This document shows positions 1 to 8,122 of a stretch of DNA of 64,000 nt, in pieces. The number at the start of each line of letters is the position of its first letter. The first letter of the stretch is position 1. The translations under genes were made by a program, and so were the position numbers. Source of the stretch: Gilvibacter sediminis. Lineage in GTDB: Bacteria; Bacteroidota; Bacteroidia; Flavobacteriales; Flavobacteriaceae. The stretch is from contig NZ_JAQQTE010000001.1 of NCBI RefSeq assembly GCF_028561565.1, forward strand, positions 739,717 through 803,716. The letters are read 5' to 3'. The notes below the pieces were generated by a model. The model saw only the letters and a program-made list of their open reading frames with translations. It ran no database searches and was not told the origin of the DNA.

Positions 1-1582
1 GTTTGATTCTGGTTCTATGCCCTATGCCCAGTGGCACTATCCTTTTGAGAACAAGGAGATGGTTGAAAACACTTGGCGCAAGGCAGATTTCATTGCAGAA
101 GGAGTGGACCAAACCCGTGGTTGGTTCTACACCCTGCACGCCATTGCCACCATGACCTTTGATGATGTGGCTTACAAGAACGTAGTTTCAAACGGTTTGG
201 TTTTGGACAAGAACGGACAAAAGATGTCCAAGCGTTTGGGCAATGCCACCGATCCTTTTGAAACCTTAGACAAATACGGACCAGACGCCACCCGTTGGTA
301 TATGATCCAAAATGCTAACCCTTGGGACAACCTCAAGTTTGACATTGACGGGATTGGTGAGGTTCGCAATAAATACTTCGGGACGCTTTACAATACGTAT
401 AGCTTCTTTAGCCTGTATGCTAATTTGGACGGCTTCAATTACAGTGAGCCAGATGTGCCTGTTGCAGACAGACCAGAGATCGATCGTTGGATCCTCTCGG
501 AACTCAATACCCTTATAAAAGTAGTGGATGACGCTTACGCAGATTACGAGCCTACCAAGGCCGCGCGAGCCATCTCCAACTTTGTTCAAGAGAACTTGAG
601 TAACTGGTATGTGCGTTTGTGTCGTCGCCGTTTCTGGAAAGGGGCTTACGGTCCGGATAAGATCTCGGCCTACCAAACCTTATACACTTGTTTGCACCGT
701 GTGGCGCAATTGAGTGCGCCTATTGCTCCGTTTTATATGGATCGATTGTATCAGGATCTCAATGCGGTTTGTGGCTTGGAATCGGCTACGTCGGTTCACT
801 TAAGCGATTTCCCTAAGGCCGACGAAGCCTTGATCGACTCCGCTTTAGAGCATCGTATGCAGAAGGCGCAGACAATATCTTCTTTGGTACTCTCGTTACG
901 CAAGAAAGAGCAGATCAAAGTGCGTCAGCCTTTGCAGCGTATTATGATCCCTGTATTGGATGCTACGGATAAAGCCGAGATCGAACTCATTGCAGACTTG
1001 GTTAAATCCGAAGTAAACGTAAAAGAAATAGAACTGCTTGACGATGCCAGTGGTATTTTGGTCAAGCAGATCAAACCGAATTTCAAGGTCCTTGGGCCTA
1101 AATTTGGAAAAGACATGAAAGCCGTTGCAGCCGCGGTTTCGCAATTCACTCAAGAGGACATTCAAACCATTGAAAAGGACGGTGAAATGGCAGTTGTAAT
1201 TAATGAAAAAAATATTATTTTAGGCCTGCCTGACGTGGAGATCAGCTCGCAGGACATAGAAGGATGGCTCGTGGCCAATAACGGCCCCCTCACAGTCGCC
1301 TTAGATGTTAGCATCACTCCGGAGCTCAAGAGCGAAGGCATCGCCAGAGAATTGGTAAACCGCATTCAAAATGTACGTAAGGATTCGGGCTTTGAAGTCA
1401 CTGATAAAGTATCAGTAACCATCCAAAAAGTCCCAGAACTGGAAGCTGCGGTCGCTGCTAATCTGGAATATATTAAAACGGAAACTTTAACCGCGAGTCT
1501 CGAGTTCGCCGATGACCTAAAAGAAGGCACGGAAGTTGCATTTGACGACATAGAAACCCGACTGGCGATAAAAAAATATTAG
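1..1582 (+). CDS. ileS: Isoleucyl-tRNA synthetase, C-terminal part (5' end outside window)
   Basis: The frame is open from base 2, so the gene enters from the left; about 526 residues are present. IleRS charges tRNA-Ile in the cytoplasm. The visible part starts in the catalytic domain (FDSGSMPYAQ, typical of IleRS), followed by the class I signature as KMSKR rather than KMSKS, then the anticodon-binding domain (NWYVRLCRRRFW) and a C-terminal tail. The KMSKR form and the sequence around it resemble the long eukaryote-like IleRS branch common in Bacteroidota. The stop is four bases before the DksA-like gene, so the two are probably co-transcribed. Identity is secure; the editing domain and HIGH motif lie outside the window. 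Confidence 0.96.
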   Translation, partial: FDSGSMPYAQWHYPFENKEMVENTWRKADFIAEGVDQTRGWFYTLHAIATMTFDDVAYKNVVSNGLVLDKNGQKMSKRLGNATDPFETLDKYGPDATRWYMIQNANPWDNLKFDIDGIGEVRNKYFGTLYNTYSFFSLYANLDGFNYSEPDVPVADRPEIDRWILSELNTLIKVVDDAYADYEPTKAARAISNFVQENLSNWYVRLCRRRFWKGAYGPDKISAYQTLYTCLHRVAQLSAPIAPFYMDRLYQDLNAVCGLESATSVHLSDFPKADEALIDSALEHRMQKAQTISSLVLSLRKKEQIKVRQPLQRIMIPVLDATDKAEIELIADLVKSEVNVKEIELLDDASGILVKQIKPNFKVLGPKFGKDMKAVAAAVSQFTQEDIQTIEKDGEMAVVINEKNIILGLPDVEISSQDIEGWLVANNGPLTVALDVSITPELKSEGIARELVNRIQNVRKDSGFEVTDKVSVTIQKVPELEAAVAANLEYIKTETLTASLEFADDLKEGTEVAFDDIETRLAIKKY

Positions 1583-1586
1583 GACT

Positions 1587-1970
1587 ATGGCGCAAGATTT
1601 GAAAAACCGCTACAGCGACAAGGAACTAGAGGAGTTCCGCAAGATCATCACAGAGAAGATGGAGAAGGCCCAACAACAATTAGAGTTGATTGAAAGTGCC
1701 TATAAAAACGATTCCAACAACGGAACCGATGATACCTCGCCGACTTTTAAGGCCTTTGATGAAGGTTCTGAAGTGATGAGCAAAGAAGCGAATTCTCAAT
1801 TGGCCATCCGCCAAGAGAAGTTCATTCGCGATTTAAAGAATGCACTGATCCGTATAGAAAACAAGACTTATGGCATTTGCCGTGTGACCGGAAAATTGAT
1901 CAATCCGGAACGCTTGAAATTGGTTCCTCACGCTACCTTGAGTATTGAGGCCAAAAACATGCAGAAATAA
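1587..1970 (+). CDS. TraR/DksA-family protein lacking most zinc cysteines
   Basis: A 127-residue protein with a charged N-terminal coiled-coil segment (about residues 8-50) and a C-terminal DksA-like region (YGICRVTGKLINPERL, then PHATLSIEAK). In classical DksA this region is a four-cysteine zinc finger; here only one of the four cysteines remains. The family binds the RNA polymerase secondary channel and modulates transcription together with ppGpp; whether this divergent form does so is not known from sequence. It starts four bases after ileS and is followed at once by a strong terminator, so it is probably the last gene of the ileS transcript. Confidence 0.88.
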   Translation: MAQDLKNRYSDKELEEFRKIITEKMEKAQQQLELIESAYKNDSNNGTDDTSPTFKAFDEGSEVMSKEANSQLAIRQEKFIRDLKNALIRIENKTYGICRVTGKLINPERLKLVPHATLSIEAKNMQK

Positions 1971-1975
1971 TACAG

Positions 1976-1999
1976 ACGCCCCGTTTTGGGGCGTTTTTT
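1976..1999 (+). terminator. Rho-independent terminator after the DksA-like gene
   Basis: A perfect 7-bp stem (1976-1982 with 1988-1994, GC-rich), a 5-base loop and a T-run to 1999. It ends five bases before the ATG of the next gene at 2004. Confidence 0.85.
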
Positions 2000-2003
2000 G
2001 TTT

Positions 2004-2630
2004 ATGTCTCGATTTCTTCTGATCCTATGTACGCTGCTGTGTTCCCTCACAGCGACTGCCCAAATTGAAACCATCAAAGATGTTGATGCTTCTGCCTTGG
2101 AGGTATTGCAAGTAGACGTAGACAATATTGCGCGTTTGACGGTTCGCGCTGGCCAAACGGATCGCTTTAAAGCATTTATGAATACGGAGGGAGAATTTGC
2201 TCAGGAACTCGTTCTCAATATTTTTGAAACGGGTGGTACCTGGAGCGTGAACATAGGTTTTGCTCCTGGATTTTTGCCAACAGATGATAAACTGGGTGCG
2301 CACAAGGTCATTTCGGCAGAACTTACTTTAGAAATCCCCGAAGGAAAATATTTAAACGTCTCCGGACGTTGTTTAAGAGTGGCTTTAAGTGGCGGGTTCT
2401 CCGTGGTAGAATTGAGGCTTGATGGCGGGAACATAGATGCTAAGAATTTTTTGGCCTCTGGAGTTTTGGAGACTTTAGATGGAAATGTTCGTATTAAAGG
2501 GCGAACAGGACTCTTCGCAGAAACTGTGGGACAACCCGATAAGATTGCTAATGAATTACCGCAAAGTGGAACCCACTTTATTCGTGTTGTATCACCGCAA
2601 GGGAGTATCAACCTCAAAGCCAAAAATTAG
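2004..2630 (+). CDS. Exported protein of unknown function
   Basis: A 208-residue protein with a clear N-terminal signal peptide (hydrophobic residues 3-17, likely cleavage after TATA). The rest is rich in short beta strands and ends with segments such as VLETLDGNVRIKGRTG and VVSPQGSINL, resembling the repetitive beta-helix of DUF4097-type adhesin-like proteins; this is a weak fold guess. The ATG at 2004 is chosen over an upstream TTG at 1986, which lies inside the terminator hairpin and would add residues before the signal peptide. It sits between the DksA-like gene and lspA. No enzymatic motif is seen. Confidence 0.75.
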   Translation: MSRFLLILCTLLCSLTATAQIETIKDVDASALEVLQVDVDNIARLTVRAGQTDRFKAFMNTEGEFAQELVLNIFETGGTWSVNIGFAPGFLPTDDKLGAHKVISAELTLEIPEGKYLNVSGRCLRVALSGGFSVVELRLDGGNIDAKNFLASGVLETLDGNVRIKGRTGLFAETVGQPDKIANELPQSGTHFIRVVSPQGSINLKAKN

Positions 2631-2632
2631 TG

Positions 2633-2640
2633 TATTTTTG
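2633..2640 (+). promoter_or_regulatory. Bacteroidota -7 promoter element before lspA
   Basis: TATTTTTG matches the TAnnTTTG consensus exactly and lies 18 bases before the lspA ATG. No clear TTG was seen at the -33 position. Confidence 0.5.
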
Positions 2641-2658
2641 TAGCCTTAAAACTCGCTG

Positions 2659-3294
2659 ATGTCTTTAAAGAAAGCAGGTATTATCATTTTTCTCGTTTTG
2701 CTGATCGATCAGGTGAGCAAGATCTATATCAAGACTCATTATCAATTGCATGGAGGATTTAGCGTTTTGGGCCAAGACTGGTTCAGAATCTACTTTATTG
2801 AGAATGAAGGAATGGCCTGGGGAGCCAAAATTCCTGGGCAATATGGTAAGTTGTTTTTAACCCTGTTTAGACTGGTTGCCATAGTTGGAATTGGTTATTG
2901 GCTATGGGATTCTGTAAAGAAACAAACCTCCCGAATTCTTACTGTAGCAGTGTCTTTTATCTTTGCTGGAGCCTTTGGAAACATCATTGATTCCGTGTTT
3001 TACGGGATGATCTTCAACGATTCTTTAGGGCAAGTGGCTAGTTTTATGCCTGCAGATGGTGGTTATGCACCGATCTTCTACGGGAAGGTAGTGGATATGC
3101 TTTATTTCCCGCTGTGGTCGGGGGATCTACCGGAATGGCTGCCGTTTTGGGGAGGCGAACGTTTTACCTTCTTTGAACCGGTATTCAATATTGCTGATGC
3201 CTCGATTACCTGTGGAGTACTAATGCTGTTGGTGTTCCACCGCAAGGCGTTTCCAAAGAAACCAGACACTGTAGCTTCGCTGTCTGACGACTAA
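2659..3294 (+). CDS. lspA: Lipoprotein signal peptidase (signal peptidase II)
   Basis: This inner-membrane aspartic protease removes the signal peptide from diacylglyceryl-prolipoproteins. The 211-residue protein starts with a membrane helix and carries the family blocks NEGMAWG, AFGNIIDS, VVDM (Asp146) and FNIADASIT (Asp180); the last two supply the catalytic aspartate pair. It is longer than the usual 160-170 residues because of an insertion of roughly 35 residues between the third and fourth helices, as is common in Bacteroidota. The window encodes many lipoproteins that would be its substrates. It converges with the cyclo-ligase gene and overlaps it by a few bases. Confidence 0.95.
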   Translation: MSLKKAGIIIFLVLLIDQVSKIYIKTHYQLHGGFSVLGQDWFRIYFIENEGMAWGAKIPGQYGKLFLTLFRLVAIVGIGYWLWDSVKKQTSRILTVAVSFIFAGAFGNIIDSVFYGMIFNDSLGQVASFMPADGGYAPIFYGKVVDMLYFPLWSGDLPEWLPFWGGERFTFFEPVFNIADASITCGVLMLLVFHRKAFPKKPDTVASLSDD

Positions 3295-3851
3295 AATTTA
3301 TAAACCTTTTCTGGACTGATGCAGTAATTCAAGGGAACATCCGTTGGATCATTAGGTATGTCCTGCTCGGGAGGGAAAAAAGAAAGTCCAATTTTGATCA
3401 CTTTTGGATCGCAATCCGCCAGAAAACGATCGTAGAAGCCTTTGCCATAACCCAAACGATTTCCTTTTAGATCATAAGCCAGTAAGGGAATAAACACAAC
3501 TTGTAGCCTTTGAGCAGGGATCTCTATCCCGTCTAGTGGTTCGGGAATGCCCCAAGCATTAGGCTTAATAACCGTATGGTCTTCCAAGAGATAATGGGTA
3601 AGGCTGGAATCTTCAAAATTGCTTTTGGAAACCACCACACTCTTGTCCTTGCCTTGTAGTATGTGTAAAAGGTATTCCGTATTGACTTCTAACTGTCGGG
3701 CAATGGGGAGGAACAAATGATAGTATTGAGACTCCCAAATGGGCAAAGTCAAAGCCTGATTGGCAATGGCCAAGCTGAAGTCTTCACGCGTCTGTTCTGA
3801 TAAGTTTTGGCGCTTGGTTTTATACGCCTTTCTTAACGCTGCCTTGGTCAT
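3291..3851 (-). CDS. 5-formyltetrahydrofolate cyclo-ligase
   Basis: A 186-residue cytoplasmic enzyme converting 5-formyl-THF to 5,10-methenyl-THF with ATP. The diagnostic C-terminal block is present (PLLAYDLKGNRLGYGKGFYD, about residues 122-141), with the basic N-terminus (LRKAYKTKRQNL) that contacts the nucleotide in family members. Length is normal. It is the last gene of a three-gene minus-strand operon and overlaps the stop of the aspartoacylase-like gene by four bases, suggesting translational coupling. The symbol (fau/ygfA/mthfs) varies between organisms, so none is assigned. Confidence 0.93.
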   Translation of the reverse strand: MTKAALRKAYKTKRQNLSEQTREDFSLAIANQALTLPIWESQYYHLFLPIARQLEVNTEYLLHILQGKDKSVVVSKSNFEDSSLTHYLLEDHTVIKPNAWGIPEPLDGIEIPAQRLQVVFIPLLAYDLKGNRLGYGKGFYDRFLADCDPKVIKIGLSFFPPEQDIPNDPTDVPLNYCISPEKVYKF

Positions 3852-4819
3852 TGGTTTTCTGTAGAGATGTGGAACAGAGCGTCTCCTTGATAGACAATAG
3901 GCGCTTCATTCACATTGATCACATAGCCCGCCGCGTTAGATCTGATCCAGTAATGCACCTTGCCATATGGATCCGTGATATGGCCCAAGACATGCCCAAC
4001 AGGAACATGTTCTCCAGCCTTAACGGAGGGTTTGAACATACCAGAAGTAGAGGCTCTCATCCATCGACTTTGCGTGATCACCACCGATTTATTCTTAGGA
4101 GAACTCACCTTGAATTTAGAGCGCAACATGCCCAATTCATTCAAGACGCGTTTGGCACCATTGACTCCTGTATTGCTCACCACATTGTCTATGCTGTTGG
4201 ACTTTCCGCCTTCAAAGAGCAAGGCGGTGATGTCGTTTTTCTCACAATAACTGCGGAAGGATTTCTTGATATTCTTGGAATGCAGAATAAAAGGTGCATT
4301 AAAGATCTCTGCCAATTGATTCTGTCTTTTGTTTTGTCCGGTGATGCGTATGTGCGGTACGTTGAATCTGCTGGAACCGCCCGTGTGAAAGTCCATGCAG
4401 TAATCAATATGCGGCATGATCTGTTTGGTGAGTTGATAGGCAAATTGAGAAGCTAAAGAGCCCGATCGGCTGCCTGGAAAGACTCGGTTGAGGTCACGCC
4501 CGTCTGGAAATTCTCTCGACTTTTGAATGAACCCAAAGATGTTCACAATAGGAATACAAACAATGGTTCCCATTTTAGGTTTGTTGATCCCTTTGGCAAT
4601 CAATTGCCGCACCACTTCAATCCCGTTGACCTCGTCTCCGTGAATCCCTGCGGTAAAGAGCACTGTAGGGCCATCTTTTTTGGCGCGTTCAATAATAATG
4701 GGGACGTCAATCTTGGTCTGCGTATGCAGGGTTGCCGTGTTGAGATTGATCTCTACGGAGGCTCCAGGAGCGATTTCCTCGCCACAGAGCTCCAAAAATT
4801 TTGCTTGGTCTTTCGCCAT
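3848..4819 (-). CDS. Succinylglutamate desuccinylase/aspartoacylase-family metallohydrolase
   Basis: A 323-residue zinc amidohydrolase of the AstE/ASPA (M14-like) family, which cleaves N-acyl amino acids. Zinc ligands are visible in TAGIHGDEVNGIEVV (His and Glu) and in MDFHTGG (second His); RDLNRVFPG is the substrate-carboxylate block. The C-terminal part (about 250-323) looks like a lipoyl/biotinyl-type beta barrel (AGEHVPVGHVLG). No signal peptide, so cytoplasmic. It lies directly downstream of rimK, its ATG overlapping the rimK stop by one base, which argues that the two act in the same process. Its true substrate is unknown. Confidence 0.9.
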   Translation of the reverse strand: MAKDQAKFLELCGEEIAPGASVEINLNTATLHTQTKIDVPIIIERAKKDGPTVLFTAGIHGDEVNGIEVVRQLIAKGINKPKMGTIVCIPIVNIFGFIQKSREFPDGRDLNRVFPGSRSGSLASQFAYQLTKQIMPHIDYCMDFHTGGSSRFNVPHIRITGQNKRQNQLAEIFNAPFILHSKNIKKSFRSYCEKNDITALLFEGGKSNSIDNVVSNTGVNGAKRVLNELGMLRSKFKVSSPKNKSVVITQSRWMRASTSGMFKPSVKAGEHVPVGHVLGHITDPYGKVHYWIRSNAAGYVINVNEAPIVYQGDALFHISTENQ

Positions 4820-5691
4820 TAGCGTTTATTTCTTTCTATATAGCTGATGAAGTGCCGGGCCACATCTATACCGGTTGTATTTTCTATACCTTCTAAACCA
4901 GGGGTGGAATTGATTTCCAACACCAAAGGCCCGTTTGCAGAAGGCAAGATATCTACTCCGCAGGCGCCTAAACCGAGGGTTTTGGCAGCTCTCACGGCCA
5001 GCGCTTCTTGTTTAAAGTCTAGTTTCACAGGAATTGCAGAGGCCCCCCGATGCAGGTTGGATCTAAAATCTCCATCCTTGCTTTGCCGTTTCATAGCCGC
5101 AACCACATTGCCACCCACTACAATGGCGCGCAGATCGGTTCCTTTGGATTCTGCAATGAACTCCTGCAGCACATAACGCGCTCCAAGACTGTTTAGTGTC
5201 TCTAAGGTAGAAAGAGCGCTCTGTCTGCTTTCCGCCAAGATCACACCTTGTCCGTGAGTGCCTTTTAAGAGTTTGATGATCACCGGATAAGAACTCCATC
5301 CGTCCAGCATTTGCTCCGGGTCCCGACTGTTGCCTAAAATGGTCATGGGTGTGGGAATCCGTGCTCGTGAGAGCAATTGGAAGCAGGTCCATTTGTCTCT
5401 TGAGGTAATGATGGATTCACTACTTACCGTACTAAAAACCCCTTGGGCTTCAAAGTGCCGCACTACAGAAGAACCAAAATAGGTATTGCTGGCGCCTATT
5501 CTGGGAATAATCGCGTGCAGATCGTCCACTACATCGCCTAAATAATGCACCTTAGGTTGCCCATCTTCTATACTGAGCATACAATGCGTCGGATCAATGA
5601 TCTCCACATCGTGGTTGTGCAGTTCGGCCGCTTTGAACAGACTTTGGGTCGAGTACAATTGCGCGCCGCGCGATAAAATGGCGATATTCAT
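4819..5691 (-). CDS. rimK: RimK-family ATP-grasp alpha-L-glutamate ligase
   Basis: A 290-residue ATP-grasp ligase. RimK adds glutamates to the C-terminus of ribosomal protein S6 in Escherichia coli; relatives ligate glutamate to other acceptors. Visible motifs: MNIAILSRG at the start, FRSNLHRGASA (substrate and ATP loop) and LEINSTPGLEGIE (Mg ligands Glu and Asn) near the end. The ATG at 5691 is preferred to an in-frame TTG at 5703 because family members begin at MxIAILSR. It heads an overlapping operon with the aspartoacylase-like and cyclo-ligase genes. A 7-bp dyad lies just upstream at 5708-5729. Confidence 0.93.
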   Translation of the reverse strand: MNIAILSRGAQLYSTQSLFKAAELHNHDVEIIDPTHCMLSIEDGQPKVHYLGDVVDDLHAIIPRIGASNTYFGSSVVRHFEAQGVFSTVSSESIITSRDKWTCFQLLSRARIPTPMTILGNSRDPEQMLDGWSSYPVIIKLLKGTHGQGVILAESRQSALSTLETLNSLGARYVLQEFIAESKGTDLRAIVVGGNVVAAMKRQSKDGDFRSNLHRGASAIPVKLDFKQEALAVRAAKTLGLGACGVDILPSANGPLVLEINSTPGLEGIENTTGIDVARHFISYIERNKR

Positions 5692-5707
5692 GTGCCGCTT
5701 CAAATGA

Positions 5708-5729
5708 TTTGCTACTGCAAAATAGCAAA
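5708..5729. repeat. Inverted repeat upstream of rimK
   Basis: TTTGCTA (5708-5714) and TAGCAAA (5723-5729) form a perfect 7-bp dyad with an 8-base spacer, between the end of the TonB-receptor gene and the rimK start, both read on the minus strand. It could be an operator or a weak mRNA hairpin; it has no T-run on its downstream side to make it a terminator. Confidence 0.4.
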
Positions 5730-5751
5730 AAATCAGCCGCTTAGCGTCACA

Positions 5752-7980
5752 TTAGAAACTATAGGTGATCTGTCCGCGGATAAAACGAGGCGTTCCCGGG
5801 GTAAAGTGGATCTCTTCCACAGGTACAGCTTCATTCTGTAAACGGCTGTTAGTGGCAAACTGTGTTTCTTCCCATTCGGTGTCAAAAATATTCTCAACCG
5901 AGATACCAAAGCGCCAATTGCCAACGCTGTAAGCGATGTTCGCATCCGTAATAAAATATCCAGCTGCGACAATGGAATTGTCTTCATTAGCGGGTCTGTC
6001 GTCTATAAAACGATAGCGCAATCCACCACTGAAACCATTGGTGAGATCAACAGTGGCACTTCCTGTTGCAGTCCAAGAAGGCGCTAAAGGAATACGGTCT
6101 TCCCCAGATGGAGCTTCCAGACTACGTGCATAAGCGTAATTGAGGTCTTGTTGCAAATACAACCAAGGTGTAGGTTGATAGCGCAAGCCCAGATCGAATC
6201 CTAAACGTCTAGTCTCTCCGCTGGGTTCCACCACAGCCTCATCGCCCACGTAAACAAATTCTTGTTCCAGATACAAATGCCAAAGTGCAAAGTTCACAAA
6301 CAGTTTTTCACTGGGTTTAAAGTTGAGCCCAAGGTCTGTTCCAAAGGCTTTGGGTAAAGTACTGTCAACTGCTCCGGGCGTGACCGAAACTCGCGAATCA
6401 TTGGAATGAAAGCCCAACCCGTTCTTTAAATAGAATTGCAACTCGCTTTTAGGCTGATAGAAGAGGTTGAATTTTGGACTCAGGCGCAAAGTCGTTGCCG
6501 TTTGATTGCTAAAGGTTGGAGACAGTCTGTCTGTGTAGTCAAACTGAAAACCGTCCAAGCGCAGCCCCGGATTAAAGCGCCATTTGCCGAGGGTTATATT
6601 TGCTGAGGCAAAGAGGAATCCGTGGGTTTGATCCACGTCTCCAAAAGCCAATTGTTCCAAGGTTTCTTTGCGATTTTTGGTGCGTGACAGTTCCAGATCG
6701 TCTACATTATCATAACGCAATCCGGCTCCAATTTGATACTTCACGACTTGTTGACCGAAGTTGAATTTATGATCTAAAGTGGTTTGAAATCCCATAAGTT
6801 CTCGGTCTTCAAACTGTCTGATCTGATCTCCATCCACCGGATTTTCCAAAAAGAAGGTAAAATTGGAGAACAACTCAAAATCATAACGGGAATAGTAAAG
6901 TGTTGAGTTCAGTTTACCTCCGTTATTGAGGCGTTTAAAATGATTGAACACTAAGTTAGATCGGGAGGTATTTCCACCTTCCGTATCGTCTATAGCACCA
7001 AAGCGATCAATCTGCCCGCTGCGCACGGCTCGCCATGGAATTTGCCCGGAAGCCGTCCATTTACTGCTAAAGTGAGAGGCAGTGATTTCAAGTTTTTCTT
7101 CATTGCTGATTCGGGTATTGAATTTGGTAAAGAGGTTTACGCGGTTAAAGTTCTGCGGACTGATAAATGGCCCGTCAAAAGCGTTGAAGGATCCTGCCGC
7201 ATAGGCTTGGGTCTTGTCTTCATCTAAAAGTTTAAAAAGCCCTACTGTCCTGAAAGAGGCAAAGTCTCCGTAGCTCACGCTAATGCTGCTGCGATCAATT
7301 CTGTCTTTGGTATTGAAGGCCACATAACCCGCAGTAGTAAAATCTCCGCGATGGGCCTCATAAGGTCCTTTCCCAAAGTCTATATTGCTCAAGGTCTCTG
7401 GGATCACAAAATGCAAATCGCTATAGCCTTGCCCATGGGCGTGAGAGACCATATTTACAGGAAGCCCGTCCACGCTCAAGTTTATATCTGTTCCGTGATC
7501 AATGTCAAAGCCTCGCAAGAAGATCTGCTCGGCTTTTCCGCCTCCTGCGTGTTGGCCAATGAATAGTCCAGGTACTCTTTGTAAAAGCTTTTGGGAGGAT
7601 TGTTCCGGATTGAGTTTAAGATCTACATCTACCATTTGTACATCAAGGGGAACCCCTGGACTGATCACAATTTGGTCCAAAGAAAGGCGGGAAGCTTCCA
7701 GCACCCATAGATTGTTTGGTTTTTGATTGAAATCCGCAGCGGTAAAGCTCAAGGTCTCGTAACCTATGTGCGAAAATTGAATGGTATCCGTTTGCTTGAA
7801 CTCGGAGAGTTCAAAGTAACCGTTGGCATCGGTATGGGTATGGGTGTTGTTGGTAGTATTGATCACCACCACATCTTGCAGGGGTGTTGCAGATGCATCT
7901 TGGATGGTTCCGCTGAGGTTCTGTGCTGTAAGGCTAAATCCCATCAGCAAAAAAGAAAAAAGCAATAGTTTGTTGCGCAT
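5752..7980 (-). CDS. TonB-dependent outer-membrane receptor with His-rich motifs
   Basis: A 742-residue receptor: signal peptide (MRNKLLLFSFLLMGFSLTAQ), carboxypeptidase-regulatory-like domain (about 20-100), plug domain (about 115-225, with DINLSVDGLPVN) and a 22-strand-type barrel ending in the aromatic residue of ITYSF. The ATG at 7980 is chosen because it gives a proper signal peptide; the longer reading from 8106 adds 42 unlikely residues. Such receptors import metal chelates, vitamins or oligomers using TonB energy. Two histidine clusters stand out: THTHTD in the N-terminal domain and VSHAHGQGYSDLHF in the plug, hinting at a metal substrate, but no partner gene supports this. It is transcribed divergently from uvrC. 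Confidence 0.9.
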   Translation of the reverse strand: MRNKLLLFSFLLMGFSLTAQNLSGTIQDASATPLQDVVVINTTNNTHTHTDANGYFELSEFKQTDTIQFSHIGYETLSFTAADFNQKPNNLWVLEASRLSLDQIVISPGVPLDVQMVDVDLKLNPEQSSQKLLQRVPGLFIGQHAGGGKAEQIFLRGFDIDHGTDINLSVDGLPVNMVSHAHGQGYSDLHFVIPETLSNIDFGKGPYEAHRGDFTTAGYVAFNTKDRIDRSSISVSYGDFASFRTVGLFKLLDEDKTQAYAAGSFNAFDGPFISPQNFNRVNLFTKFNTRISNEEKLEITASHFSSKWTASGQIPWRAVRSGQIDRFGAIDDTEGGNTSRSNLVFNHFKRLNNGGKLNSTLYYSRYDFELFSNFTFFLENPVDGDQIRQFEDRELMGFQTTLDHKFNFGQQVVKYQIGAGLRYDNVDDLELSRTKNRKETLEQLAFGDVDQTHGFLFASANITLGKWRFNPGLRLDGFQFDYTDRLSPTFSNQTATTLRLSPKFNLFYQPKSELQFYLKNGLGFHSNDSRVSVTPGAVDSTLPKAFGTDLGLNFKPSEKLFVNFALWHLYLEQEFVYVGDEAVVEPSGETRRLGFDLGLRYQPTPWLYLQQDLNYAYARSLEAPSGEDRIPLAPSWTATGSATVDLTNGFSGGLRYRFIDDRPANEDNSIVAAGYFITDANIAYSVGNWRFGISVENIFDTEWEETQFATNSRLQNEAVPVEEIHFTPGTPRFIRGQITYSF

Positions 7981-8110
7981 GGCAAAGATTTTTGTCGGTT
8001 CTATTTTAGATACGCAAGCACAGCCACCTTGGATTTTGAAAAGGGCTGTTTTTTGAAAATGGAGGTAAAAACTCTGCAGCAATGACACCAGCAATATTGC
8101 AGACATCCTG

Positions 8111-8118
8111 TATCTTTG
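8111..8118 (+). promoter_or_regulatory. -7 promoter element immediately before uvrC
   Basis: TATCTTTG is an exact TAnnTTTG match and ends only four bases before the uvrC ATG at 8123, so transcription would start at or next to the start codon. Confidence 0.6.
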
Positions 8119-8122
8119 GGTT

